Shown: in pieces, positions 27,266 to 37,168 of the stretch
Position numbering within the stretch: the stretch's first letter is position 1
Layout of the letters: each line of letters starts with the position of its first letter
NCBI RefSeq assembly: GCF_000308635.1
Contig: NZ_BAGD01000061.1
Coordinates: 62,001 to 126,000, forward strand
Origin: Nocardia otitidiscaviarum NBRC 14405
GTDB lineage: Bacteria > Actinomycetota > Actinomycetes > Mycobacteriales > Mycobacteriaceae
Reading direction: 5' to 3'
DNA: 64,000 nt
Position numbers and translations under genes: made by a program
Notes under the pieces: model-generated
The model's input: only the letters and a program-made list of their open reading frames with translations
What the model was told of the DNA's origin: nothing
Databases searched by the model: none

Positions 27266-28501
27266 GTGCTTGGTTCAATGACGCGCACGTCTTCCCTGCG
27301 GCGCGGGCGCATGGCACGCGCGGTGGTCATCGGGGCGGCAGCGGCGCTCGCGCTGGCGGGATGCGGCAGCAAATCGACCGACAGCGGTACCGAGGGCGGC
27401 GGGCTCAGTATCCAGCCGCTGGTTCAGGTCGACCTGGACGGCAATGAGGTGGCCGCCGCCGATTCCAAGGCCGCGGCCGACCCGGCCGGTGACGGCAATG
27501 CCAAGTGCGCCCCGCAGTCCATTGCCATGGCGGGCCCGCTGACCGGCCCCAACGCCAATCTCGGCCTGAATATCGTCCGTGGCGCGAAGCTGGCCATCGA
27601 CGAGTTCAACAAGGCCAATTCCGACTGCCAGGTGACGCTGAAGGAATTCGACACCGAGGGCAATCCGCAGAAGGCCACCCAGGTCATCCCGACGATCATC
27701 AACGACCCGTCGATCGTCGGTCTGCTCGGCCCGACCTTCTCCGGTGAGACCAAGGCGACCGGTCAGGTGCTCAGCGATGCCGGACTGCTGGCGCTCTCCC
27801 CGTCGGCCACCAATGTCGATCTCACCAAGAACGGCTGGAAGACCTTCTTCCGCGGCCTCGGCAATGACGGCATCCAGGGCCCGGCGGTCGCCAACTACCT
27901 GCTGCAGACCGGCAAGTACAAGAAGATCTGCGTCGTCGCGGACAACACCGACTACGGTGTCGGCCTGGCCCGGACCTTGACCGAGACCCTGGGTTCGGTC
28001 GCCGATCCGAGCTGCGCGGTCAATGTCAAGGAAGGTGACAAGGACTTCTCCGCCGCGGTGTCGAAGTTGTCGTCCGCCGCGCCGGACGCCATCTACTACG
28101 CGGGCTACTACGCCGAGGCGGCCCCGTTCGTGCAGCAGCTGCGCTCGGGCGGGGTGACGGCCGAATTCATCTCCGACGACGGCGCCAAGGACGTGGAGTT
28201 CGTGCGCCAGGCCGGTGACGCCGCCGAGGGCGCGCTCATCTCCTGCCCGTGCGGTCCCTCGCCGGACGAGTTCACCCAGGCGTACAAGGACCTCAACGGC
28301 TACGACCCGGGCGCCTACTCCACCGAGGGCTACGACCTGACCACGATCATGCTGAAGGGCATCGTCGCCGGCAAGGTGACCCGCGCCGACATGGTCGAGT
28401 ACGTGCGCACCTACCAGGGGCAGGGCCTGGCCCGCGAGTACAAGTGGGGCCCGACCGGTGAACTGGAGAAGGCACTGATCTGGATGTACGAGGTCAAGTA
28501 G
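27266..28501 (+). CDS. livJ: Branched-chain amino acid ABC transporter substrate-binding lipoprotein
   Basis: A 411-residue extracytoplasmic binding protein of the LivJ/PBP type I fold. Signal peptide RGRMARAVVIGAAAALALAG is followed by lipobox Cys (AGC). Mature motifs include IAMAGPLTGPNANLGLNIVRGAKLAIDEFN, VGLLGPTFSGETKATGQVLSDAG, and ISDDGAKDVEFVRQ. The insertion of about 40 residues after the lipobox (GGGLSIQPLVQVDLDGNEVA) is longer than usual. GTG start follows a weak purine-rich site. It leads the liv gene cluster, separated from livH by a strong hairpin. Confidence 0.93.
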   Translation: MLGSMTRTSSLRRGRMARAVVIGAAAALALAGCGSKSTDSGTEGGGLSIQPLVQVDLDGNEVAAADSKAAADPAGDGNAKCAPQSIAMAGPLTGPNANLGLNIVRGAKLAIDEFNKANSDCQVTLKEFDTEGNPQKATQVIPTIINDPSIVGLLGPTFSGETKATGQVLSDAGLLALSPSATNVDLTKNGWKTFFRGLGNDGIQGPAVANYLLQTGKYKKICVVADNTDYGVGLARTLTETLGSVADPSCAVNVKEGDKDFSAAVSKLSSAAPDAIYYAGYYAEAAPFVQQLRSGGVTAEFISDDGAKDVEFVRQAGDAAEGALISCPCGPSPDEFTQAYKDLNGYDPGAYSTEGYDLTTIMLKGIVAGKVTRADMVEYVRTYQGQGLAREYKWGPTGELEKALIWMYEVK

Positions 28502-28513
28502 CAGCACCGATTC

Positions 28514-28573
28514 GAAACAGCGTGTGCCGGAATCACGGGCCGGTTGTCGGGCCCGGCCGGCACACGCTGTTTC
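28514..28573 (+). promoter_or_regulatory. Strong hairpin between livJ and livH, probable attenuating terminator
   Basis: GAAACAGCGTGTGCCGG (28514-28530) and CCGGCACACGCTGTTTC (28557-28573) are exact complements, 17 bp, with a GC-rich centre that can fold further (GGGCCGG / CCGGCC). It lies 13 bases after the livJ stop and 21 bases before livH. It would either partly stop transcription or protect livJ mRNA 3' ends, giving more binding protein than permease. Confidence 0.75.
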
Positions 28574-28593
28574 CTCTACGGCGAAAGTAACGA

Positions 28594-29627
28594 ATGTCTT
28601 CACCAGCACTGGCCGGTGTGACCCTGCTGGCGAACGGGTCCATCGATTTCAATGTCACCGGTGTGATCGACCAATTCTGGCGGCTCACCGTCGACGGTCT
28701 CACCTACGGTTCGATCTACGCTCTGGTCGCGGTGGGCTACACCCTTGTTTACGGTGTACTGCGCCTCATCAATTTCGCCCATTCGGAAGTATTCATGCTG
28801 GGCATGTTCGGTCAGTTGATCGGACTGATGCTGCTCGGTTTCGGAGCCAGCGGAAATGTCTACGCGCAGGGCACCGGATTGACGATCGTGTACCTCGGCA
28901 CGGCGATGGTGATCGGCATGCTGGTCTCCGGCGGCGCCGCGGTCGGATTGGAGCGGGTCGCCTACCGGCCATTGCGCAAACGCGGCGCGAAACGACTCAT
29001 CTTCCTGATCACCGCGATCGGCATGTCGTTCGTGCTCCAGGAGTTCGTGCACTACGTGCTGCCGAAGATCTGGCCGGGTATGGGCGGCACCAATGCCCAG
29101 CAGCCGATCATGCTGGTGCGGCCGACGGAACTGTTCTCCATCTTCGACGCCGCCGTCACCAACACCGCGGTCGTCATCATCGTGGCCGCGATCCTGTTGG
29201 CCGTCGCCACCGAATTCTTCATCAACCGAACCAAATTCGGCCGCGGTGTGCGCGCGGTCGCGCAGGATCCGGATACCGCCACCCTGATGGGCGTCTCCCG
29301 CGAGCGGGTCATCATGCTGACCTTCTTCATCGGCGGCCTGCTCGCCGGTGCCGCGGCGCTGCTGTACACGCTGCGGGTGCCCAACGGCATCATCTACTCC
29401 GGCGGATTCATTCTGGGCATCAAGGCGTTCAGCGCCGCCGTGCTGGGCGGCATCGGCAACCTGCGGGGCGCGTTGCTGGGCGGACTGCTGCTCGGGCTGG
29501 CCGAGATGTACGGGCAGATCCTGTTCGGCACCGAATGGCGCGATGTGGTCGCCTTCGTGCTGCTGGTCGCGGTGCTGATGTTCCGGCCGACCGGCATTCT
29601 GGGTGAGAGTCTGGGGAGGGCCCGCGC

Positions 29628-29631
<4 letters not shown>
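28594..29631 (+). CDS. livH: Branched-chain amino acid ABC transporter permease LivH
   Basis: A 345-residue membrane subunit of the Liv importer. About eight hydrophobic helices are visible. The family text LTYGSIYALVAVGYTLVYGV, LRLINFAHSEVFMLG, FGRGVRAVAQDPDTATLMGV (cytoplasmic EAA-like coupling loop) and AVLGGIGNLRGALLGGLLLG are all present. The GTG or ATG choice is simple: ATG 28594. It pairs with LivM, whose ATG overlaps its stop by 4 nt, so the pair is translationally coupled. Confidence 0.94.
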
Positions 29632-30865
<1,234 letters not shown>

Positions 30866-30869
<4 letters not shown>

Positions 30870-32761
30870 CCGGGCCGGGCGCGGGCGACGCGCTGTTCGA
30901 CAACGAGGATTTCGCGGCCGGATACACCGAGGCCCCGGAGGCCGAGAGCACCGGCACCGTGGACGTCTCCGAGGTGGTGCCCGGTCTGGGCAGTGCGGCG
31001 GCCGTCGCCGAGGTGGTCGCACCGCATCGCGAGATCGAGACCGCGGTTGGCGCGCCGCTGTTGAGCACCGACGACCTGACCGTGCGGTTCGGCGGCCTGA
31101 CGGCCTTGGATCAGGTCAGTTTCGAGATCCGACGCGGCGAGATCCTCGGGCTCATCGGACCCAACGGGGCGGGCAAGACCACCTGCTTCAATGCCATCAC
31201 CGGGGTCTACCGGCCGAGCGGGGGCACCGTCACCTTCGACGGGAAGCCGCTCACCAAGACCAAACGCAACGAGATCACCCGCCTCGGCATCGCACGCACC
31301 TTCCAGAACATCCGGCTGTTCGAGGAGATGACCGCGCTGGAGAACGTGGTGGTGGGAACCGATGCACGGCACCGGACTTCGGTGCCCGGCGCGTTGTTCC
31401 GCACCGCCCGCCACCGGCGCGAGGAGCACGACGCCATCGAGCGCGGGATGGCGCTGCTGGAATTCGTCGGCATCGCGCCGCGCGCGGTGGAGAAGGCGCG
31501 CAACCTGTCCTACGGTGACCAGCGTCGGCTGGAGATCGCGCGGGCGCTGGCGACCGAACCGAAGCTGCTGTGCCTGGACGAGCCCGCCGCCGGGTTCAAC
31601 CCGAGCGAGAAGTCCGCGCTCATGGATCTGATCCGCAAGATCCGTGACGACGGCTTCACCGTACTGCTCATCGAGCACGATATGCGGCTGGTCATGGGGG
31701 TGACGGATCGGATCGTGGTGCTCGAGTTCGGGCGCAAGATCGCCGACGGGCTACCGGAGGAGATTCGCGAGGATCCGGCGGTGATCGCGGCGTATCTGGG
31801 TGTGCCGGAGGACAGCCCGGCGGCCGAGGTGGCTGCCGAGGACGTGGCGGAGGGTGCGCAGGCCGAGGAGATCGCGGCGGATGTCGCCGCGGCGGAGGAT
31901 ACGGATTCCCCAGCGGCCGACGCGGGCGAGTCGGGAGCCGCCGAGTCCGCGTCCGACACCGGTGAGGCCGGCCGGACCTCGTCGACGGAACCGGCTGTCA
32001 CGCTGCGCAAGCCTGCGGGAGGTACGGCTCAGGAAGGGGCGTCCGCGCTGCTCCAGGTCGACGACATCGTCGTCAACTACGGCAGAATCCAAGCGCTGCA
32101 CGGTATCTCATTGAATGTCGGCTCCGGTGAGCTGGTGACCCTGCTGGGCGCCAACGGTGCGGGCAAGACCACCACCATGCGCGCCCTGTCCGGCCTGCTG
32201 CCCTTGACCAGGGGGCGAATCCTGTTCGAGGGCAAGGACATCACCCGCATGAAGGCGCACGAGCGGGTGCTGGCCGGGCTCATCCAGGCTCCCGAAGGGC
32301 GCGGTGTCTTCCCGGGAATGACGGTCCAGGAGAATCTGGACATGGGCTGCTATGCCCGGCCGTTCAAACAGCGGTCGGAGTACGACTCCACCCTGGACTG
32401 GGTCTTCGAGCTGTTCCCTCGCCTCGCCGAGCGCCGCCGCCAGGTCGGCGGCACCCTCTCCGGCGGTGAACAGCAGATGCTCGCCATCGGCCGCGCCCTC
32501 ATGGCCCGCCCGAAGCTCCTGCTCCTGGACGAGCCGTCGATGGGTCTGGCCCCCATGGTGATCCAGCAGATCTTCCGCATCATCACCGAGATCAACGACA
32601 GCGGCACGACGGTCCTGCTGGTCGAACAGAACGCCCAGCAGGCCCTCACCCGCAGCGACCGCGCCTACATTCTGGAAACCGGTGAGGTGACCAAGTCCGG
32701 CCCCGGCCGCGACCTCCTGGTCGACCCCGCCATCAAATCCGCCTACCTCGGCGTCGGCTGA
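30866..32761 (+). CDS. livG/livF: Fused branched-chain amino acid ABC ATPase (LivG-LivF in one protein)
   Basis: A single 631-residue frame carries both nucleotide-binding domains of the Liv transporter. Residues 1-62 are an acidic extension. Domain 1 (about 65-310) is LivG-like, with Walker [10 protein letters not shown] at 98-106, signature [15 protein letters not shown], Walker [11 protein letters not shown], and the switch His in LLIEHDM. A roughly 75-residue Ala/Glu/Asp linker follows. Domain 2 is LivF-like, with [25 protein letters not shown] and [13 protein letters not shown]. No frameshift or internal stop is seen. Normally these are two separate proteins. It is coupled to livM by ATGA overlap. 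Confidence 0.95.
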
Positions 32762-32774
32762 CCCGGCGACACAC

Positions 32775-32812
32775 GTGTCGGGCCGGTCATCCGCGGATGA
32801 CCGGCCCGACAC
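32775..32812 (+). terminator. Hairpin after the liv operon
   Basis: GTGTCGGGCCGGTCATCC (32775-32792) and its exact complement (32795-32812) form an 18-bp stem with a GC-GG centre. It ends six bases from the tRNA-Trp 3' side and probably stops liv transcription. Confidence 0.85.
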
Positions 32813-32818
32813 CTCTTG

Positions 32819-32891
<73 letters not shown>

Positions 32892-33003
32892 TCGTTGCTC
32901 GAACACGGTACCAAGTCGCCGCCTCCGGACGAAATCGGATTTCCGCGGTGCTGTTCGCGCCCGGTGCGTACGGTTGTCGGTGGACGTCCCTAGACTCTGG
33001 TGC

Positions 33004-35745
33004 GTGACTCCTGCCTCTATCGATCAGCGTCCGAGTGCTGCGTCCACCGCTACCGCCGATGTGGGGGAGCGGCCTACGTTGTTGCTGCTGGATGGGCATT
33101 CGCTGGCTTATCGGGCGTTCTACGCGCTGCCTGCGGAGAACTTCAAGACGCAGAGCGGGCAGACCACCAATGCCGTGTACGGGTTCACGGCGATGCTGAT
33201 CAATCTGCTGCGGGACGAGAAGCCCACACATGTGGCGGCGGCGTTCGACGTGAACCGGAAGACGTTCCGGACCGAGGCGTATCCGGAGTACAAGGCGAAC
33301 CGGATCACCACGCCGGACGAGTTCCGGGGGCAGGTGGAGATCACCCAGGAGGTGCTGGGGGCGCTCGGGATTCCCACCATGGCGATGGAGGGGTACGAGG
33401 CGGACGACATCATCGCCACGCTCACCACACAGGCGGTGCCGCAGGGATACCGGGTGCTGATCGTGAGCGGCGACCGGGATTCGCTGCAACTGGTCAACGA
33501 CGATGTCACCGTGCTGTACCCGAAGAAGGGCGTCAGCGAGCTGACCCGGTTCACCCCGGCGGCGGTGGAGGAGAAGTACGGGCTCACCCCGGCGCAGTAT
33601 CCCGACTTCGCGGCGCTGCGCGGTGACCCGAGCGACAACCTGCCCGGCATTCCCGGCGTCGGCGAGAAGACCGCCGCCAAATGGGTGCGCGAATACGGCG
33701 ACCTGGCCGCGCTGGTGGACAAGGTGGACACCGTCAAGGGCAAGGTGGGAGACGCGCTGCGCGCCAACCTGTCCAGTGTGGTGCTCAACCGGCAACTCAC
33801 CGAGATGGTGCGCGATGTGCCGGTGCCCTACACCCCCGACCAGCTGGCCATGCAGCCGTGGGACCGGGAGAAGATCCACTCCCTGTTCGACGACCTGGAA
33901 TTCCGCGTCCTGCGCGACCGCCTGTTCGACACCCTCGCCCCGGTGGAGCCCGAGGCCGAGGCCGGATTCGAGATCAGCGGCGGCACCCTGGCTCCGGGCG
34001 CGGTCGCCGACTGGCTGGCCGAACACGCCGAAGCCGGTCAGCGCCACGGCGTTTCGGTGGTCGGCATCGGCAATCCGGTCAATGGCGACACCAAGGCCAT
34101 CGCCATCGCGTCCGCCGACGGCGAAGGCGGCTACCTCGACGTCCACGCCCTCACCCCGGAGGACGAGGCCGCGCTCGGCGCCTGGCTCGCCGATCCGGAG
34201 ACCCCCAAGGCCCTGCACGAGGCCAAGTCGGCCATGCACGCGCTGCGCGCCCGCGGGTGGACGCTCGGCGGCCTCACCAGCGATACCGCCCTGGCCGCCT
34301 ACCTGGTCCGGCCGGGCCAGCGCACCTTCACTCTCGACGATCTGTCGCTGCGCTACCTCAAGCGCGAACTGCGGGTGGAGGATTCGGGCGCGGCCCAGCT
34401 GTCCTTGCTCGACGACGAGGACCAGGTCGACGAGGAGCTCGCCAAGACCGAGATCCTGCGCGCCCAGGCGGTCTCCGACCTCGCCGCCGCCTTCGACGAG
34501 GAACTCGAGCGCATCGAGTCCACCGCGCTGCTGCGCGATATGGAACTGCCGCTGCTGGCCGTGCTCGCCGATCTCGAACAGGCCGGTATCGCCGTCGACG
34601 CCGATCAGCTCGAACAGTTGCAGCGCGAGTTCGCCGACCGGGTCGCCGAGGCCGCGAACAACGCCTACGAGGTGATCGGCAAGCAGATCAACCTCGGCTC
34701 GCCCAAGCAGTTGCAGGTGGTGCTGTTCGACGAGCTCGACATGCCCAAGACCAAGCGCACCAAGACCGGCTACACCACCGACGCCGACGCGCTGGAGGGC
34801 CTGTACGAGAAGACCCAGCACCCGTTCCTGCAACATCTGCTCGAGCATCGCGACGCCACCCGGCTCAAGGTGACCGTGGACGGCCTGCTCAAATCCGTCG
34901 CCGACGACGGCCGTATCCACACCACCTTCAATCAGACCATCGCCGCCACCGGGCGGCTGTCGTCCACCGAGCCGAATCTGCAGAACATCCCGATCCGCAC
35001 CGACACCGGTCGCCGCATCCGCGACACCTTCGTGGTCGGCCCCGGCTTCGAATCGCTCATGACCGCCGACTACAGCCAGATCGAAATGCGAATCATGGCG
35101 CACCTGTCCAAGGACGAGGGCCTGATCGAGGCGTTCAACTCCGGTGAGGACCTGCACACCTTCGTGGCGTCCAAGGCGTTCGACATTCCGCTGTCGGAGG
35201 TGCACCCGGAGATGCGCCGCCGCATCAAGGCCATGTCCTACGGCCTGGCGTACGGTCTGTCCGCCTACGGCCTGTCGCAGCAGTTGAAGATCAGTGCCGA
35301 GGAGGCCAAGGCGCAGATGGAGGTGTACTTCAACCGCTTCGGCGCCATCCGCGACTATCTGCGCGACGCCGTCGAGCAGGCGCGCAAGGTGGGCTACACC
35401 GAAACCCTGTTCGGCCGCCGCCGGTACCTGCCGGACCTGGACTCCAGCAACCGTCAGCGCCGCGAGGCAGCCGAACGCATGGCGCTCAACGCACCCATCC
35501 AGGGCACGGCCGCCGACATCATCAAGGTCGCCATGATCGACACCCAGCGCGCCATCCGGGCGGCGGGCCTGAAGTCGCGCATGCTCCTGCAGATCCACGA
35601 CGAACTCGTCTTCGAGGTGGCGTCGGGGGAGCGTGAGGCGCTGGAATCGCTTGCCCGCGAACATATGTCGAAGGCCATCGACCTTTCGGTGCCGCTCGAG
35701 GTGTCGGTGGGTGTGGGCCGCAGCTGGGACGCGGCCGCGCACTGA
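33004..35745 (+). CDS. polA: DNA polymerase I
   Basis: A 913-residue polymerase for repair and Okazaki-fragment processing. Residues 1-300 are the 5'-3' exonuclease/flap domain (LLLLDGHSLAYRAFYALP, AFDVNRKTFRTEAYPEYKA, LRGDPSDNLPGIPGVGEKTA). The middle proofreading fold lacks the acidic metal-binding residues of an active 3'-5' exonuclease (no DxE motif), as in mycobacterial PolA. The polymerase domain has motif A TADYSQIEMR near residue 688, motif B RIKAMSYGLAYGLSAYGL, and motif C QIHDELVFEV near 862. GTG 33004 is chosen; an upstream in-frame ATG at 32974 adds 10 residues. Confidence 0.96.
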   Translation: MTPASIDQRPSAASTATADVGERPTLLLLDGHSLAYRAFYALPAENFKTQSGQTTNAVYGFTAMLINLLRDEKPTHVAAAFDVNRKTFRTEAYPEYKANRITTPDEFRGQVEITQEVLGALGIPTMAMEGYEADDIIATLTTQAVPQGYRVLIVSGDRDSLQLVNDDVTVLYPKKGVSELTRFTPAAVEEKYGLTPAQYPDFAALRGDPSDNLPGIPGVGEKTAAKWVREYGDLAALVDKVDTVKGKVGDALRANLSSVVLNRQLTEMVRDVPVPYTPDQLAMQPWDREKIHSLFDDLEFRVLRDRLFDTLAPVEPEAEAGFEISGGTLAPGAVADWLAEHAEAGQRHGVSVVGIGNPVNGDTKAIAIASADGEGGYLDVHALTPEDEAALGAWLADPETPKALHEAKSAMHALRARGWTLGGLTSDTALAAYLVRPGQRTFTLDDLSLRYLKRELRVEDSGAAQLSLLDDEDQVDEELAKTEILRAQAVSDLAAAFDEELERIESTALLRDMELPLLAVLADLEQAGIAVDADQLEQLQREFADRVAEAANNAYEVIGKQINLGSPKQLQVVLFDELDMPKTKRTKTGYTTDADALEGLYEKTQHPFLQHLLEHRDATRLKVTVDGLLKSVADDGRIHTTFNQTIAATGRLSSTEPNLQNIPIRTDTGRRIRDTFVVGPGFESLMTADYSQIEMRIMAHLSKDEGLIEAFNSGEDLHTFVASKAFDIPLSEVHPEMRRRIKAMSYGLAYGLSAYGLSQQLKISAEEAKAQMEVYFNRFGAIRDYLRDAVEQARKVGYTETLFGRRRYLPDLDSSNRQRREAAERMALNAPIQGTAADIIKVAMIDTQRAIRAAGLKSRMLLQIHDELVFEVASGEREALESLAREHMSKAIDLSVPLEVSVGVGRSWDAAAH

Positions 35746-35756
35746 CCGACCGTGGT

Positions 35757-35795
35757 GCGCACTGCCCGTGAGCATCGCGCGCACGGGCGGTGCGC
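35757..35795 (+). terminator. Hairpin after polA
   Basis: GCGCACTGCCCGTG (35757-35770) pairs with CACGGGCGGTGCGC (35782-35795), one G-T pair, 11-base loop. It begins 11 bases after the polA stop. Confidence 0.75.
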
Positions 35796-35854
35796 CCGCA
35801 TGAATCGGTGCGTCGCGGCCGACGCAACCGGGCGTGTGGCGGGGCGGTGGATGG

Positions 35855-36196
35855 TCAGGAGTGTTGCGGGAGCGCGCTCGGCGCTATCGACGCGCAGGCC
35901 AGCGCGGTGGCACGGCAGATGTCCGCGCAGGCCCGCTCGCCGTACTGTTCGCACTGCTCGGCGAGGTCGATGCAGGCGTCGCGGGTCAGTTCGCACAACC
36001 ACGCTGCCCAGGGGGAGTCGCGGTCCAGCAGGTCGGCCGTGTGGCGGCTCAGTTCGGACACATCGGTCAGCATGGCGGTATGCCGCCGATCCACGTGGGC
36101 CGCGCCGGGATCCGGATCGGCGTGGATCTGGTGTCGGCAGGTGCGGTGGCAGCGGAGGAGATGGTCGATGGTGCGCTGGATCGTGGGATCGGGCAT
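35855..36196 (-). CDS. Small eight-cysteine protein, four-helix copper-storage-like (DUF326 type)
   Basis: A 113-residue helical protein with Cys at 16, 20, 68, 75, 82, 90, 94 and 101. The CxxxC pattern (LLRCHRTCRHQ) in helix 1 and the spaced Cys on helices 3 and 4 (WLCELTRDACIDLAEQCEQY, GERACADICRATALAC) match the Csp/DUF326 four-helix bundle that binds many Cu(I) ions in its core. There is no signal peptide, so a cytosolic Cu store is likely, although metal identity is inferred. I chose ATG 36196 because upstream residues are unrelated and Arg/Pro-rich. No CopA or CsoR gene is adjacent. Confidence 0.8.
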   Translation of the reverse strand: MPDPTIQRTIDHLLRCHRTCRHQIHADPDPGAAHVDRRHTAMLTDVSELSRHTADLLDRDSPWAAWLCELTRDACIDLAEQCEQYGERACADICRATALACASIAPSALPQHS

Positions 36197-36434
36197 GGCA
36201 CCTCTTCCGTTGATTAGCTGTCGATTTGCCCATTGTTGTGGAAGGGGTCCCGAGAGTCCCGCAGGCATGCCGCTGCGACCGTGGTGAAAGTTACTCGTGG
36301 GTCGGCGCGGAATATGGTTGCTATCCCCGAGATGTCCCCTTAAGCTCGACGCCGTGCCGAATCCCGCCTACAGCCGCAGCGCAGCGCTCGACGTCGCCGA
36401 CCGCGACCGCGCCGCGCTTCTTCCGCTCACCGCG

Positions 36435-36485
36435 ATGGTGGCTGTAGCGCGAATTCTCGTAGTAGCCCGCCGTAGCGGGGTCTGA
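36435..36485 (+). CDS. Putative branched-chain amino acid leader peptide (16 residues)
   Basis: A short ORF reads MVAVARILVVARRSGV and stops at TGA 36483-36485. Seven of its 16 codons are Val, Ile or Leu, in the run V-V-I-L-V-V-V with Arg between. Peptides of this composition, sitting just upstream of leu or ilv genes, are transcription-attenuation leaders in actinobacteria. The ORF lies 95 bases before the LeuA regulatory-domain gene, and pairable segments follow it. The start has no strong ribosome site, so translation is inferred. Confidence 0.6.
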   Translation: MVAVARILVVARRSGV

Positions 36486-36537
36486 TTCGGACCGGCCCCC
36501 TCGCTGCGGCCACTCTGCTCTTGATTTTCGCTGGTCC
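36477..36537 (+). promoter_or_regulatory. Possible BCAA attenuator structure downstream of the leader peptide
   Basis: Several complementary segments lie between the leader ORF and the target gene. GGGGTC (36477-36482) can pair with GACC (36490-36493) or with CCCC (36496-36499). GGACC (36489-36493) can instead pair with GGTCC (36533-36537). Such mutually exclusive pairs are what leader attenuation needs. No strong U-tract is visible, so the terminator may be Rho- or translation-dependent. The rest of the 36197-36580 gap holds nothing else that I can support. Confidence 0.4.
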
Positions 36538-36580
36538 CCTCTGCCATTCCTCGGAAGATTCGGGAAGACCAAACCTCACC

Positions 36581-37024
36581 ATGACCATCACCATCGATAC
36601 CCACACGTTCATCGCCGCTGCCCCCGCGAGCCTGCGGGCCGAATGCCGCGACCTCACCCCCGCCGAGTTCTACGACCGGTACTGCGAACACGAAGGCCCG
36701 GTCAAGCTCAGTGAGTGGACGCCCATCGGGCACCACGGACCCGGCGGGCGCTACACGGCGACCCTCGAGATCGCCGACCACCTGCGCACCGTCGTGGCGG
36801 CGGGCAGCCCGGTGGCGACGCTGACCTCGGCCCTCTACGACGAGGGCTACCCGGTCGAGATCCTCGCCTTCCACCAGCGCCGCACCGACGACGGCATTGC
36901 CACCTTCGTCCAATGCGAGTTCAACAACCGCCGCGGTTGGGGCGCCGCCCTCGCCGACGACGGCGCCGAATCCGCCATCCGCGCCATGATCGCGGGCATC
37001 AACCACCTCGGAACCCACTTCTGA
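36581..37024 (+). CDS. Stand-alone LeuA-type regulatory (alpha-isopropylmalate synthase) domain protein
   Basis: A 147-residue protein whose C-terminal half resembles the allosteric dimerisation domain of 2-isopropylmalate synthase: VEILAFHQRRTDDGIATFVQ, CEFNNRRGWGAALADDGAES, AIRAMIAGINHLG. The catalytic TIM barrel of LeuA is absent. The first 60 residues (LTPAEFYDRYCEHEGPVKLSEW) match no catalytic domain I know. This suggests a leucine-binding or oligomerising accessory protein. ATG 36581 begins just after a GGGAAG site. A putative leader peptide precedes it. How it would act on LeuA or another target is not visible. Confidence 0.78.
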   Translation: MTITIDTHTFIAAAPASLRAECRDLTPAEFYDRYCEHEGPVKLSEWTPIGHHGPGGRYTATLEIADHLRTVVAAGSPVATLTSALYDEGYPVEILAFHQRRTDDGIATFVQCEFNNRRGWGAALADDGAESAIRAMIAGINHLGTHF

Positions 37025-37030
37025 GGTAGT

Positions 37031-37066
37031 GCCGCACCCCGCTACCCGACGGTGGTGGGGTGCGGC
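37031..37066 (+). terminator. Hairpin after the LeuA-domain gene
   Basis: GCCGCACCCC (37031-37040) pairs with GGGGTGCGGC (37057-37066), exact 10 bp, starting seven bases after the stop codon. Confidence 0.75.
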
Positions 37067-37080
37067 GCTGTCCAGGCATC

Positions 37081-37110
37081 GAAACGACGGGGCTCGAAAC
37101 GACGGGGCTC
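37081..37110. repeat. 15-bp tandem direct repeat
   Basis: GAAACGACGGGGCTC occurs twice back-to-back (37081-37095 and 37096-37110), with GAAAAC beginning a third. It lies between two facing terminators. Confidence 0.85.
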
Positions 37111-37119
37111 GAAAACAGC

Positions 37120-37149
37120 AGCGCCGCACCCGATCTCGGGTGCGGCGCT
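37120..37149 (-). terminator. Hairpin after trxA
   Basis: AGCGCCGCACCCGA (37120-37133) and TCGGGTGCGGCGCT (37136-37149) form a perfect 14-bp stem. On the minus strand it is followed by GCTGTTTTC, giving a short U-tract, so it is a terminator for trxA. Confidence 0.85.
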
Positions 37150-37168
37150 CATGCGTCGGTGCCGCGCT

